A stretch of DNA of 64,000 nucleotides from Silene conica (lineage: Eukaryota; Streptophyta; Magnoliopsida; Caryophyllales; Caryophyllaceae). Numbering within the stretch: the stretch's first letter is position 1; the number at the start of each line of letters is the position of its first letter. The stretch is taken from the NCBI GenBank assembly GCA_029255685.2, contig CM055312.2:5170649-5234648 (forward strand). The letters run 5' to 3'. A model generated the notes under the pieces. That model saw nothing but the letters and a program-made list of their open reading frames with translations, was not told the DNA's origin and ran no database searches. Below are positions 35,060 to 45,831 of the stretch, one piece after another. The position numbers and the translations under genes were made by a program.

Positions 35060-37960
35060 AAACAGTACTAATACAACTCAGGAACACGTTTAATTCCCAT
35101 TGAAATAACGTGCCCTTCATGTTTATCATGTCTTAATGGTTTAGTGAGAGGATCTGCGATGTTGTCATCTGTCGCAATCTTTTCTATCACTATCTCCTTT
35201 TACTCAGTAGTAGAATCTGCAATAACACTCTGTTTGGAGCTTTTCCAACTGACAGCAGCGCCGTTAAGAGTAAAAACGAATCCAAACTGAGATTTCGAGT
35301 TATCTCGATCCGTTTGGAAGCTAGCATCTGCGTAACCGTTTGCGCAAAGCTCAGTGCCTCCACCATAAGTCAATACCAAATCTTTAGTTCTCCGTAGGTA
35401 CTTAAGAATGTTTTTCACAGCCATCCAGTGTGGTTCACCTGGATTGCCTTGGTACCGACTCGTCATACTCAAAGCATATGCCACGTCTGGACGTGTGCAT
35501 ATCATGGCATACATGATCGATCCTATAGATGACGCATAAGGAATGCGACTCATGCGCTCGACCTCTTTCGGTGTCTTAGGTGCCTGAGTCTTACTCAAAT
35601 GCACCCCCGAGATCATCGGAAGTAACCCCTTTTTGGAGTTGGCCATGCTGAATCTGTCAAGAATCTTATCTATATAAGACTCCTGACTCAGTGATAACAT
35701 CTGTCGTGATCTATCTCTATAGATACGGATCCCCAATATACATTGTGCCTCACCCAGATCTTTCATCTGGAAATGGTTCTTTAACCATACTTTAACCGAA
35801 GATAAGAGAGGGATGTCATTTCCGATCAAGAGTATATCGTCGACATACAACACAAGAAAGACGATCTTACTCCCACTCGACTTGATATATAAGCATGGTT
35901 CTTTGACTGATCGAATAAAACCATTCTTTTTTATCACTTGGTCGAAGCGATGATTCCAACTCCTAGATGCTTGCTTAAGTCCATAAATGGAACGCTTAAG
36001 CTTGCACAGTTTCTTAGGATTTTTAGGATCTGTGAAACCCTCGGGTTGTACCATGTACAAGTCCTCCTCCAAATAACCGTTTAAGAAGGCGGTTTTCACA
36101 TCCGTTTGACATATTTCGTAGTCATGAAATGCAGCAATCGCTAAGATAATCCGAATGGAACGCAGCATGACTACGGGTGCAAAAATCTCATCATAGTGCA
36201 ACCCTTGCACTTGAGTGAAACCTTTTGCAACTAGTCGTGCCTTATAGGTGTCTGGTTTTCCCTCGATGGAGCGCTTTATCTTATAAAGTCATTTGCACTG
36301 AAGAGGTCGTACCTTATCAGGCAAATCAACCAACTCCCATACGTCATTCTCAAACATGGAGTCCATTTCGGATTGCATGGCATTAAGCCATAGCTTTGAG
36401 TCGGAACAGGTCATGGCACCTTTATAGGTCACGGGTTCGTTACTCTCTAAGAGAAAAACGTCAACTCCGTCAAGTTCCTCGATCATACCGATGTATCTAT
36501 CTGGAGGAATGGAGTGTCTACCCGACCTTCTGGGTTCCTCAGGAATACTGACCGCAACAGAAGATGAAGGAACGGTTTCCTCCATTGGTTGCTCAGTAGT
36601 TGGTTCTTGAATCTCCGACAGATCGAAGGTTCTATTACTTGTCTTATTCTCGAGAAATTCTTTCTCTAAGAACTTCGCACTAGCCGCATCAAAAACGCGG
36701 TGTTCGGTAGGCGATTAGAAGTAATGACCAAACATTCCTTTTGGATAACCAATAAAGTATGTCTTGACCGATCGCGGGCCGAGCTTATCCTCGTGTCTCC
36801 ACTTGACATAAGCCTCGCAGCCCCAAACCCGAATAAAGGACAAGTTAGGGACGGTTCCCTTCCATATCTCATATGGAGTCTTGGCAACAGCTTTAGACGG
36901 ACTTCGGTTAAGTATAAGAGCAGCTGATAATAGAGCAAAGCCCCATAATGAATCCGGCACAACTGTGTGACTCATCATGGATCGAACCATATCTAATAGT
37001 GTTCGATTTCTCCGTTCGGACACACAATTTAATTGTGGTGTTCCAGGTGGAGTTAACTGTAGTACTATACCACAGTCTTTAAGGTGTTGATCAAACTCAT
37101 GCGAAAGATATTCACCACCACGATCTGATCGTAGTGCTTTAATCTTTCTATCCAGTTGGTTTTCAACCTTCGCCTGGAATTCCTTGAACTTTTCAAAGGA
37201 TTCAATTTTATGCTTCATTAAGTAGATATATCCGTATCTACTTAAATCGTCCGTGAAAGTGATGAAATATCTATAGCCGTCTCGTGCGGTGATTGACATA
37301 GGTCCACATACATCTGTATGTACGAGGCCTAATAGGTCAGCAGCGCGCATTCCAACACCTTCGAAGGAAATACGAGTCATTTCGCCTATGAGACATGATT
37401 CACATGTGCCAAATGATTCATAATCAAATGGAGATATAACGCCATTCTGTATTAGCTGCTTTACACGTTTCTCATTTATGTGTCCCATACGACAGTGCCA
37501 TAGATATGTTTGATCTTTGTCACCAACCTTTAGTTTCTTATTATTCATGTGTAATATTTCAGTCGATTGATCTAAGACATATATACCATTCATGGAAACC
37601 GCTTTACCATAAACCATTCCATTTAAAGAGAAAATACAACTATTATCCTTTATTAAGAATGAAAAACCGTCTTTATCGAGTACGGAAACTGAAATAATGT
37701 TCTTAGATAAACTGGGTACATAATAACAGTTATACAGATATAACTCGAATCCGCTCGGTAGCTGGATCACATATGTTCCCATGGAAGCAGCAACAACTTT
37801 TGCTCCATTCCCGACTCGCAGGTCCACATCACCCTTTGCGAGAGGTGTGATGTTTTTTAGGCCCTGCAAATGATTACACGGATGAGAACCACAACCGGGA
37901 TCAAGTACCCAAGTTCCGAAACTTGCATGGTTAATCTCAATCATATGAATATAAGATGAC
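35060..37960 (-). pseudogene. pol region of Copia G
   Basis: Minus strand from the right: protease region with LDPGCGSHPC, pre-integrase GHINEKRVKQL, integrase FTDDLSRYGYIYL and RSDRGGEYLSHEF (38000-36700), RT with QTDVKTAFLNGYLEEDL and LVLYVDDILLIGND (36150-35820), then RNase H ANGYADASFQTDRDNSKSQF and a DNIADPLTKPLRHDKHEGH tail. All domains of the family are represented; some family-conserved residues differ from B, as expected of a decayed copy. Confidence 0.86.
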
Positions 37961-38886
37961 ATACCAACAGGAGTGACGCGGCCTGCTTTTATGTCCTTAC
38001 GGTACACTGGACAGTTCCGCCTCCAATGCCCAGTCTTGTGGCAATGGTGGCACTCAATGTTACCGTCTTTGCTCTTTGTCTTGCCTTGTGAGCTACTTGT
38101 CTCACCAGGCCCACTCTTAAATCCGGTCCTTTTGAATTTAGGAGGCTTAGCTACTGTTAGCTCTGTTTGAGCTTTTCCCTTACCCTTTCCCTTCTTTGCA
38201 ATCATGAGAACGTCTTGCTTCATGCTCCCACTCAAATTAAGATCCTTCTCGGTCTGTACGAGAAGGGAGTGTAGCTCATGAGGACTTTTCTTCATGTCAT
38301 TCATGTAATAGTTTGCCCTGAATAAGGAAAAACCATCATGAAGTGAATGAAGCATTCGATCAATGATTACGTTCTCACTGATCTTGCAGTTCAGGGACTC
38401 CAATTTCTCGACATTCTGAATCATATTGAGAATGTGTGGGCTAACTGGTTGGCTCTTTTGGAGTTTCACATCGAAGAAGCAACAGGTGTGCTCATATGAA
38501 ACGATTCTCAGTGCTTTTGAGAATTCGTTTGTGAGCGTGGTGAAAATCTTATTTGCACCATGGGAAATAAAGCGTCTTTGCAAATTGGGTTCCATTGCAA
38601 AAATGAGTACGTTCTTTATCGCACCCGCTTCCATAACGAAATCACTATAAGCTTGTGATACGTTAGCTCTAGTAGTGGGGCCTGGGTTAGGTGGTAAAGG
38701 CTCAGTTAAATACTTGAGCTTACCATCAGCTACAGCTGCATTCCGTAGTGCAGCCTCCCAGTCCGCAAAGTTGGACCCATCATTTTTCAGTCACGTGGAC
38801 TGATTCATGTGGTCCATGAAAGCCTTAAGCCAGGATTCTTTTCTTAGTGTGGCACTAGGCATAGGGGCATCATTATGACCACCCAT
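37961..38886 (-). pseudogene. gag region of Copia G
   Basis: Starts MGGHNDAPMPSATLRKESW on the minus strand at 38886 and runs through the family gag domain (MEAGAIKNVLIFAMEPNLQR; PVSPHILNMIQNVEKLES), a lysine-rich KKGKGKGKAQ stretch, and a clean CCHC zinc knuckle CHHCHKTGHWRRNC near 38020. Parallels 12716-13606 in B. Confidence 0.86.
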
Positions 38887-40510
38887 AGTATTTGCAGTAT
38901 TATTGTTTTGTTTAGGTGAATTCTACACTGTAAAGAAGAAATTTAAAACATAATAAGCATACCACTGTTTTGTAAATAGTCTAGCAAAAACTGTTTAATA
39001 CAAGGACTTTAGCATTTATATAATTGATCTTCCTCAAGAACTATATAAACGATCCCAAGACTCAATTTCAATAAATTGATAAGCCAACCTTTTGGCTAAT
39101 TCTACATTTAGAATTCTTGGTCGATAAATTTCTTTAAATTCTATCTTTAGTCCACCATAACCACAGGATCGTACGAGGGTCATGATGTTGATGTAAAATA
39201 AGTCAACAGCTACTACTTACCCAACGTAGAAGGGGTCATATTGAGAGTAAGGTCCTATATGCCTGGCGACGAAGAAGGGATTCATAGTAATTTGACTTAT
39301 AAAAGACTAATCTCAATTTTAGGTTATAGAGGAAGATCCCATCATCTTTAATTTTAATTCATTTAAGTGAACAAATATCTAGCATGCGAGAATGAATAAA
39401 CAAGGTGATGACTTTAATGGAAAAACGTGTGACATCTTTATGTCGACACAGACTAACATACATATTATATGAGTCAATTTTCATGCAATTCAGGTGGTTT
39501 GGTTTAGGCGGAAAAATGATGCAAAACAAACATGTGAATGAAAAACAAAACGGAAATAAAGCAAGTCCTAGTGTGGCCTATCCTACCAAAAAGAACAAAA
39601 ATACAACTTGGAATCCATTTAGCAATGGACCCTGGAAGCTTGTCTTGTCTTGATGTTCCTTCTTGGTGATGTAGTTGGAGTGAGCATCAATCCGATCTCC
39701 GTCTTGGACTTCTTATTTACATTTGAAGAATTACATAATAAAATCCTATTATTACATTCTAATTCCCAAAAACGTAAAAAAATATTACACAAGGGAGATT
39801 CGAGCGAGATCTCAAAAATACATCACAAATTATGCTTCCTTCATTAAGAAAACATAATTTACTAAGGCCACACTAAGTATTACAAAATACAGCTGATTGC
39901 AAAATTGTAAATAAAACCATTCATTCATTCAACAATATAATATCTATAATGCATCATACTAATTAAATTAATCTTTCAAGACATAATTCCGTAATTATGT
40001 AGAGTAATTTACCAAACCACCATTTAATGATTTAAATTATGTGATAATTCCGTAATTCATCTCATAATTTTAATCAAACAAACATATTCATATTATCGTA
40101 TAATATGAATTAATCCAACATTATTTTAAACCGTTTTAAAATAATTAGGTATCAAAACTAGTGAACTTTTTCACCCAAAAATTACACATTATCTTTATAA
40201 TGTATAAAAAAAATTTAAAAGAAAATAGCCCATGAAGTATAATGATTTAGCCGAAACAAACCGAGAAAGAAAAACAAAAAAAACTTTAAAGCGTTGCAAA
40301 CAAACAGCCCAAAACAAAAAGAAGGCTGGAAACTGATTTCCGGCGCTTTCAAAAAGCGCTGAAACTTGAGCAAAGCGTCGAAAAGAGGGGAAACCGCGGC
40401 TAAAAGACAGCAGAAACTGGTTGCGGCGCTTTTTAAAATTGCTGTAACTTGTTGTGACGCTTTTATAAAAGCTGTAAGCCCAGAACATGACCAAAAACGC
40501 TGAAAGACTA

Positions 40511-40672
40511 CACAAAGTGTCGCAAAGAAACCCAGAAAAGCGCTGAAAAAGCACAAATCGTCGAAAGAAACCCAGGAAAAACGCTAGAAACTCACAAAGT
40601 GTCGCAATAACCCAGAAAAGCGCTGGAAAATGCACAAAGCGACGAAATAACCCAGAAAAGCGCTGGACATCC
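40511..40672 (-). repeat. four 40-41 bp tandem repeats in the leader of Copia G
   Basis: Units starting at 40511, 40552, 40593 and 40633 each read CACAAAgtGTCGc..., then AACCCAGAAAAGCGCTG. Related AGCGCT and GCGCTTT blocks extend left to about 40340. They lie in the untranslated leader between the PBS and gag, the same place where element B carries the GGTCGGTCGACC pairs. An open frame across them on the minus strand is a by-product of the repeats. Confidence 0.82.
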
Positions 40673-41138
40673 CTATTTCGATTTTTTTTTTTTTACTTTT
40701 TCTTTTAAAAAGACCCATGAACTTGAATAACTAATGTCGGGTTGCTAAATGCGAGATCGATAACCTTCAAAATTCTAATCTTTATTAGATATAGTTGTAA
40801 TCTTAATCATTCAAATTAACCTTTTAAGACGAATATCAAGATTATAGTGGGATCGATTTATTTAGCAAATTATATCATTCAAGAACATGTGAGACGATTT
40901 CCTTCACGTTTTAATTCAATCCTTATTAAATTAAAATATCTACAAATTTATTATTTTGTTATTTTAAATGTTTAAGACAACAACAACAATAAATCAAAAA
41001 GGAAAACGACGAACAAAATTGTCTCGGCTAAAATTAAAATACACGGCCCAATTTTATTTATTTTTCTTCAATTTTCTCAAAACGTTTATGAAAATCATAC
41101 AAAAATAAAATTTGTAAGTCATAGGCTCTGATACCACT

Positions 41139-42057
41139 TGTGGGAAAATATCTGTATATATTCCCAATTCTACACATGCAGGATTATAACAAATTTATAA
41201 TGCATGATTTATAGTCATAAACGAAGAACAAGATACAAAGATTGGGATTAAGAATTAACCTTCTGTCATTGCAAAGGCCTAAGATCAGATATCAAAACTG
41301 ATATCCTCCTAATCGTTGCATCCAAGATGTTCCAAGAAATACCCCTTCTAGAGCTAGAAACTGCAAAATTACCTTTAATTTTGTGTAAGATGAAAGCTAG
41401 AGAGAGAGAGGGAGTATGTATGTCGTGTAACTCGTATCCTTTAAGTGCAGAGTGAATGTCTTATTTATAGCTGCACACAACCTTGCTATTAGACATCAAC
41501 TAGGATTCCCCAAATCAGTATTTGGTTCTACCTACAGCACTTTATACAACTGAACAACTTAATAATTGCTCAGACCGAAATTCTATCTTTATAGAATCAG
41601 TTATATCTCTCTTGTTTAATGTTTTATCTTATAAATATCTTATATTTATAATCCACTAATTAAATATAACCTTTTATATTTAATTGAATCATTTAATCTT
41701 TATTAAATAATTTCATTACACATAATTAAATATAACATTTTATATTTAATTACGAATTAACATTTTAACTCGTCAAATAATTATGTCATCATTACATTGA
41801 CTAACCGTTTAGTCATATAAGGTATCAATATGATTACATTTTCATCTAATCATATCTCTCAGATTCCATCCTTTAGGTGTGACTCTTAGGGACCAGTTGA
41901 TTACCGCCATCTGTATGACAATAACGTCAAACTTTCTAGCAACCAACCGTTATTGATAAACATGAATCAACTAGCTAAAATACAAAGTATACCCTGTGTT
42001 CCTTTAAGAGATTTATACGTGTTATCACACTAACTGTTGAGGACACTAGCTCCAACA
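41139..42057 (-). repeat. 5' LTR of Copia G
   Basis: TGTGGGAAAATATC ... GCTCCAACA; adjacent at 41125-41137 is GGCTCTGATACCA, the reverse complement of the tRNA-Met primer-binding site. Confidence 0.9.
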
Positions 42058-43859
42058 GCAGGTTCTAACAACGTGATAGTCGCCTCCTACGACGGTCATA
42101 GGTGGTCAAAGACGCCTTCACTATGGTCCAAACACGACTAACATACTCCATAGATCAAATTACATAACTAATCAGAATCATACTCATGCTTAAACGATTG
42201 AAATCTATAATCTAAAAGATAAACAACACAGCGAAAACAAGTAAAATGGTGAGTTTACCCTTTTTCCTGGTGTAAACGAGCCGCCGTAGACCACCCTGGA
42301 CCACCCTGGACCACCGTGCACCCTTCCTCCTCAATCCTTGATGTGTCGGCTGTAATGTGGTGTCAGTATTTGGGTGTCGATATGCTAGGTTAGGGTTAGG
42401 GTAGGCGTTTTAAGTAAGGCTGCGTGAGGAGTGCTGTGTTTGTTATTATGTGTGGGGCGTCGTGTATGGGCCTGCACGCATCCCATGGTGCCGTTTATGG
42501 GCCTTGCACGCATCCCAAGACTCCCTTCACTTAAACACGGTTTTTACCAAAACGTTGTAGACCCGACTCCTTGACAAACCTATAACCTTAAACCACTAAT
42601 GCAACATTACATTATCCCATTTGAACGTACACAAAAAATATCTAACGTCCCATCAACTAAACTTTTAAATATCAAAATATAATCCACCAAAATACGGAAT
42701 ATTAAAATAAAACACAACAACATATGTAACACCCAGATATTTTCCGTATTGTAAATTTAAAGATTTAATTGAATTTCAAGAATAATTTATATTTTATTAA
42801 ATTTCGTAAATATCTTTTTGTAATAAGAATATTTCGTTTTAAAGCTTTTTAGTTTCAATTTATGTTTCGAGTTTTATAAATCTAAGTTTCGGTTTTTATT
42901 TTCGAGAAAGGACATGTATGGCAGATAATTTCATGAAATGTGGTTTACTTGCATATTTTTGTCCCATCTTGAGTAATAATAGACTTGAGAGGTTGTTTCC
43001 GTCTTAATTAGTCAAATCCGAGTCCATCCCGACTCATTAAATGAATTCCGAGTCATTCCCGACTCAAAACTCCCATATACTCCTAGTGTTATGTTTCATT
43101 CATTCCACACAACTCATTTACTCCCTTCATCCTCTTCAACAAACACCAAAACCCTTCACCATTGTTGGTGTTCCTCAAGAACACAAATCCGCCTCTACCG
43201 CCTTCGTTCCTTGCTCAAATACCGAGTTCTTGGTAGGTATGTTCTCCTCTTCTTCTTCTCCTTCTTCTCATGTCTTTAAAAGTTAGTATTGTTGTGCTTT
43301 CGGAAAACCCCTTTTTTTTCTAGGGTTAGATTGTGACCCGTTTTTCCTTTTGTTCTTGAGCGAGAATGGATGTATAGACTTCAATGAAGGATTCTTTGAA
43401 GATTTGAAGAGCTTTAAAGGTAACTTTGAGAGGTTACTCGACTTTAAGTCAAAAATGGATTGTGTATGGTTGTGGTTGTTTAATTTATGAAATTATGAGC
43501 ATTGTGTTGATTGATTTCTGAAATTGGGAAGTATTGAGTTGTTTATTTATCTTCTAATCGATTGAAATGAGATTCATGGTTGATTTGGTGGTATTGAATG
43601 ATAAATGCCGCTTATAGTTAATGGGTAAGTTAGTATCCGTCACATGCTTAGTTCGTCTCATCAATATAATGATTTCCAATTGATTTAATCCGTGTTTGGG
43701 TTGATAAATGTTGCTTGTTATCGTTTAGTTACGAGTACATGTTGTCATATATACGAGAATGAATAGCGTTACGTGTTGGGTATATTGCGTAGTAACTATC
43801 TTGCATTGTCGAATAAGGAACCAAGGAGCGAGCACACGGACTGAGCACGGCTGGGAAGC

Positions 43860-43945
43860 GGCCCGTGGGAACCGCAGGCTGCGGCCACCCACGCAGGCCT
43901 GCGGCCTGGCCGATGGCCATGCGTAGGCTGCGGTATTTAGCGCTG
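43860..43945. repeat. GC-rich CAGGCTGCGG repeat block in LTR H
   Basis: Variants of AGGCTGCGG/AGGCCTGCGGCC recur at least five times in about 90 bp, in an otherwise AT-rich LTR. Confidence 0.7.
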
Positions 43946-44467
43946 GCTGCGGTTTAGTCTGACAGCAGCATCTTCGAAAGGCCATATCTCTCTCGTTTCT
44001 TATCCAAATGAGGCGTGTGACCTATCGTTGGAAAGCTAAGATCACAAGCTTTCACCTCCACTTGGCCTTGCATCAATAGGAGCTCTAGAACTCGAGATAT
44101 AGTCGTTTTAAGTTGACCCTTGTGAAACCGAGTTTTCAATTCTTCATTTTGGCTCTTGTTTGTGTATGCCAAGGCTTCATTCTTCCTTTTTGCTTGCTTC
44201 TCTTTACTTTGCACTTATTCCCTTGGTTAAGCTTTGCCTCTCCTTCTCCTCCTTGATATATGAATATATTATATGAGTTTCGTAAATTATACTTCCGTTG
44301 TTGTTGCATGGTTGAATGCTTAAGCCGTTTTAGTAGCTAAACTGGGGAGGAAGACCCCCCGGCCGGGCAACCGGAAGGGAAACCGGCTCCCGCTTCAAGT
44401 TAGCTTCTCAAAACTAGCATAAGTGTTGTCTTGATTGATTTGAAGCTCACATGTTCTAAATGGGTTA

Positions 44468-44638
44468 GTTAACGGTTATGTTAACTGGAGTAGTAACGTC
44501 AACGGTTATGCTGTCTTACTTATATTTTGATAACGGTTATGTTATCTCAAGTTGAGTCGGGTAACGGTTATGTTACCTTGCATGTGTTTTGATGACGGTT
44601 ATGTCATTCCAAGTTGTGTTGGTGACGGTTATGTCACC
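44468..44638 (+). repeat. 31-bp-period hairpin array in LTR H
   Basis: Six units at 44468, 44498, 44529, 44560, 44591 and 44621 each carry a 6-base left arm, the constant GGTTAT, and a 6-base right arm. Arms are GTTAAC/GTTAAC, GTCAAC/GCTGTC, GATAAC/GTTATC, GGTAAC/GTTACC, GATGAC/GTCATT and GGTGAC/GTCACC. Four units pair perfectly, one through a single G-T wobble, and only the second is poorly paired. Stem bases change together while the loop stays fixed. Confidence 0.85.
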
Positions 44639-45655
44639 TTGTTTGTGAATAGATAGCGGTGGTACGATTTGTGTATCATTGTAATGAACTAATGCCACCC
44701 GGTTATGGGTTTTGTCTATGTTCGGGATTGGTCGGAGGTCGTGCTAATGCGCTCCCGTAGTTGGAGGTCGTGCTAATGCGCTCCGGTCCCCGTGTGTCGT
44801 TCGGTGTAGCTAGGTTATTACATCGAGAGGTCTGGCCAGGTCTTAGGCATATAGTCAGCGGTTACGCTATACATAGATTCGGTGTCGTGGTTATGCGTCC
44901 CGATAGCTAGTGTCGTGGTTATGCGATCTAGCGGTCAGTGGTAACGGTTATGTTCCCTGACGGCGTTCATTCTATTCTTGTATATGTTCTGTGTTTGGCC
45001 ATGCCATCTAGTGTTGGCCTCTGAGTCAATTACTTGCTTGTTGTTTGTGTGAATGAACATGCCATCAAGTGTTGGCCGCTGAGTCATTCACTTGAGTTAA
45101 TTATCCGTTTGATATAGTTCACATGATGACCGTGTTTGTAGTTCACATGTTGGTTCATGCTTGATCATGCTTGTGATATTTGAATATGTCATAATTGAGT
45201 ATTTATCTTGGTATATGCATGTTCATTTGTATACGTTGTGTTGTATTACCGTTTACATGTTTTCTGACAAAAAGTGGCTGGGAGAACCTCGAGTTACTCC
45301 CCACCGACTGTGGCGTACATGTTTCATGTATGTAGGTTGGTGCTGTTTGGGGAAGACGTGTGGCTAGCGAGCATTGTTGATTAGTCGACAAATTACCTAT
45401 TTACGTTTAGCTTAGATTTAATTCTGTTGCTATCGAGGGATACCTTATCCCTTGTAAACTTTCATTTATCTTGTATAAGTTATACTTTTTCTTTAGTTTT
45501 AAATCCTCCGCATGTTGTTTTTGATATTCCGCGATTAAGTTTATTTATATATGTCGAAAGTTTTTAAAATACCGTATTTTCCGCTGCAAGTTGCTTGTTT
45601 ATTTTTATGTAATATCGCGGGGTGTCACACATATGATAAAATACGTAGTATTAAA

Positions 45656-45831
45656 GTCCTCCCTCCTTAAATTGAACTTCGTCCCGAAGTTCATCATCCC
45701 GAGGTCAACAACTGGTCACTAAGCACGTAACGAATAAAAATCTAACACTTTACAAGTTAAAAAAACGCCTTAAAACACGAAATGTCATATTCTACCCTCC
45801 TAAAAAGAAAGTTACGTCCTCGTAACATACC
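45656..45831 (-). other. 3' untranslated region of Gypsy F with two hairpin-polypyrimidine modules
   Basis: On the plus strand AGTCCTCCCTCCTTAAA precedes the hairpin GAACTTCG-TCC-CGAAGTTC (45674-45692), and a second TCTACCCTCCTAAAA precedes GTTACG-TCCT-CGTAAC (45811-45826). The first pyrimidine tract, complemented, is the polypurine tract adjoining the 3' LTR. Confidence 0.75.

Larger units (their letters stand above)
33339..42057 (-). mobile_element. Copia element G, same family as B, nested in LTR of F
   Basis: 8.7 kb minus-strand element with LTRs 33339-34283 (945 bp) and 41139-42057 (919 bp) and duplication GTAGG/GCAGG (33334-33338 and 42058-42062, one base different; the other LTR of F shows the unoccupied GCAGG). 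PBS TGGTATCAGAGCC lies beside the right LTR, and a polypurine tract AAGTGGGAGAT beside the left. Gag and pol align with element B over their whole length. LTR divergence is about 2.5% by eye plus one length difference of about 28 bases, pointing to about 1-2 million years. About four breaks in the coding region. It lacks the SINE found in B. Confidence 0.92.
42725..45629 (+). mobile_element. solo LTR H (Gypsy chromovirus type) nested in LTR of F
   Basis: 2905 bp starting TGTAACACCC and ending GGGGTGTCACA, with CATA on both sides (42721-42724 and 45630-45633). Deleting it restores the F LTR sequence seen at 50392-50414. No PBS, polypurine tract or coding domain is present, so it is a lone LTR. 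Length and termini fit Tekay/Del-type LTRs. It contains a GC-rich block of CAGGCTGCGG-type repeats (43860-43945), a 31-bp-period hairpin array (44468-44638), a doubled GGAGGTCGTGCTAATGCGCT (44724 and 44763), and a doubled block of about 60 bp around GCCATCTAGTGTTGGCC (44999 and 45060). The duplication is 4 bp rather than the usual 5, so an end may be off by a base. Confidence 0.75.
31637..45655 (-). repeat. 3' LTR of Gypsy F, split by G and H
   Basis: About 2.39 kb of LTR after removing G (33339-42057) and H (42725-45629). Segments 32363-33338 and 42063-42724 align with 48735-50398. It is followed at 45656 by a pyrimidine-rich stretch that on the minus strand is the polypurine tract. Confidence 0.82.

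Noticed and set aside
40195-40635. 146-codon open frame, Phe/Leu-rich, resembling a membrane protein
   Set aside because: The hydrophobic residues come from the 40-bp A-rich tandem repeats read on the other strand. It has no relative in B and no homologous domain.
42380-42410. Telomere-like TTAGGGTTAGGG in the LTR of F (also near 50058)
   Set aside because: Only two units, present at the same position in both LTRs of F, so it is ordinary LTR sequence and not an interstitial telomere tract.
42725-45629. Host gene with introns
   Set aside because: The segment is bounded by TGTAACACCC/GGGGTGTCACA tips and a CATA duplication, lacks any protein domain, and its removal restores the F LTR; it is a solo LTR.
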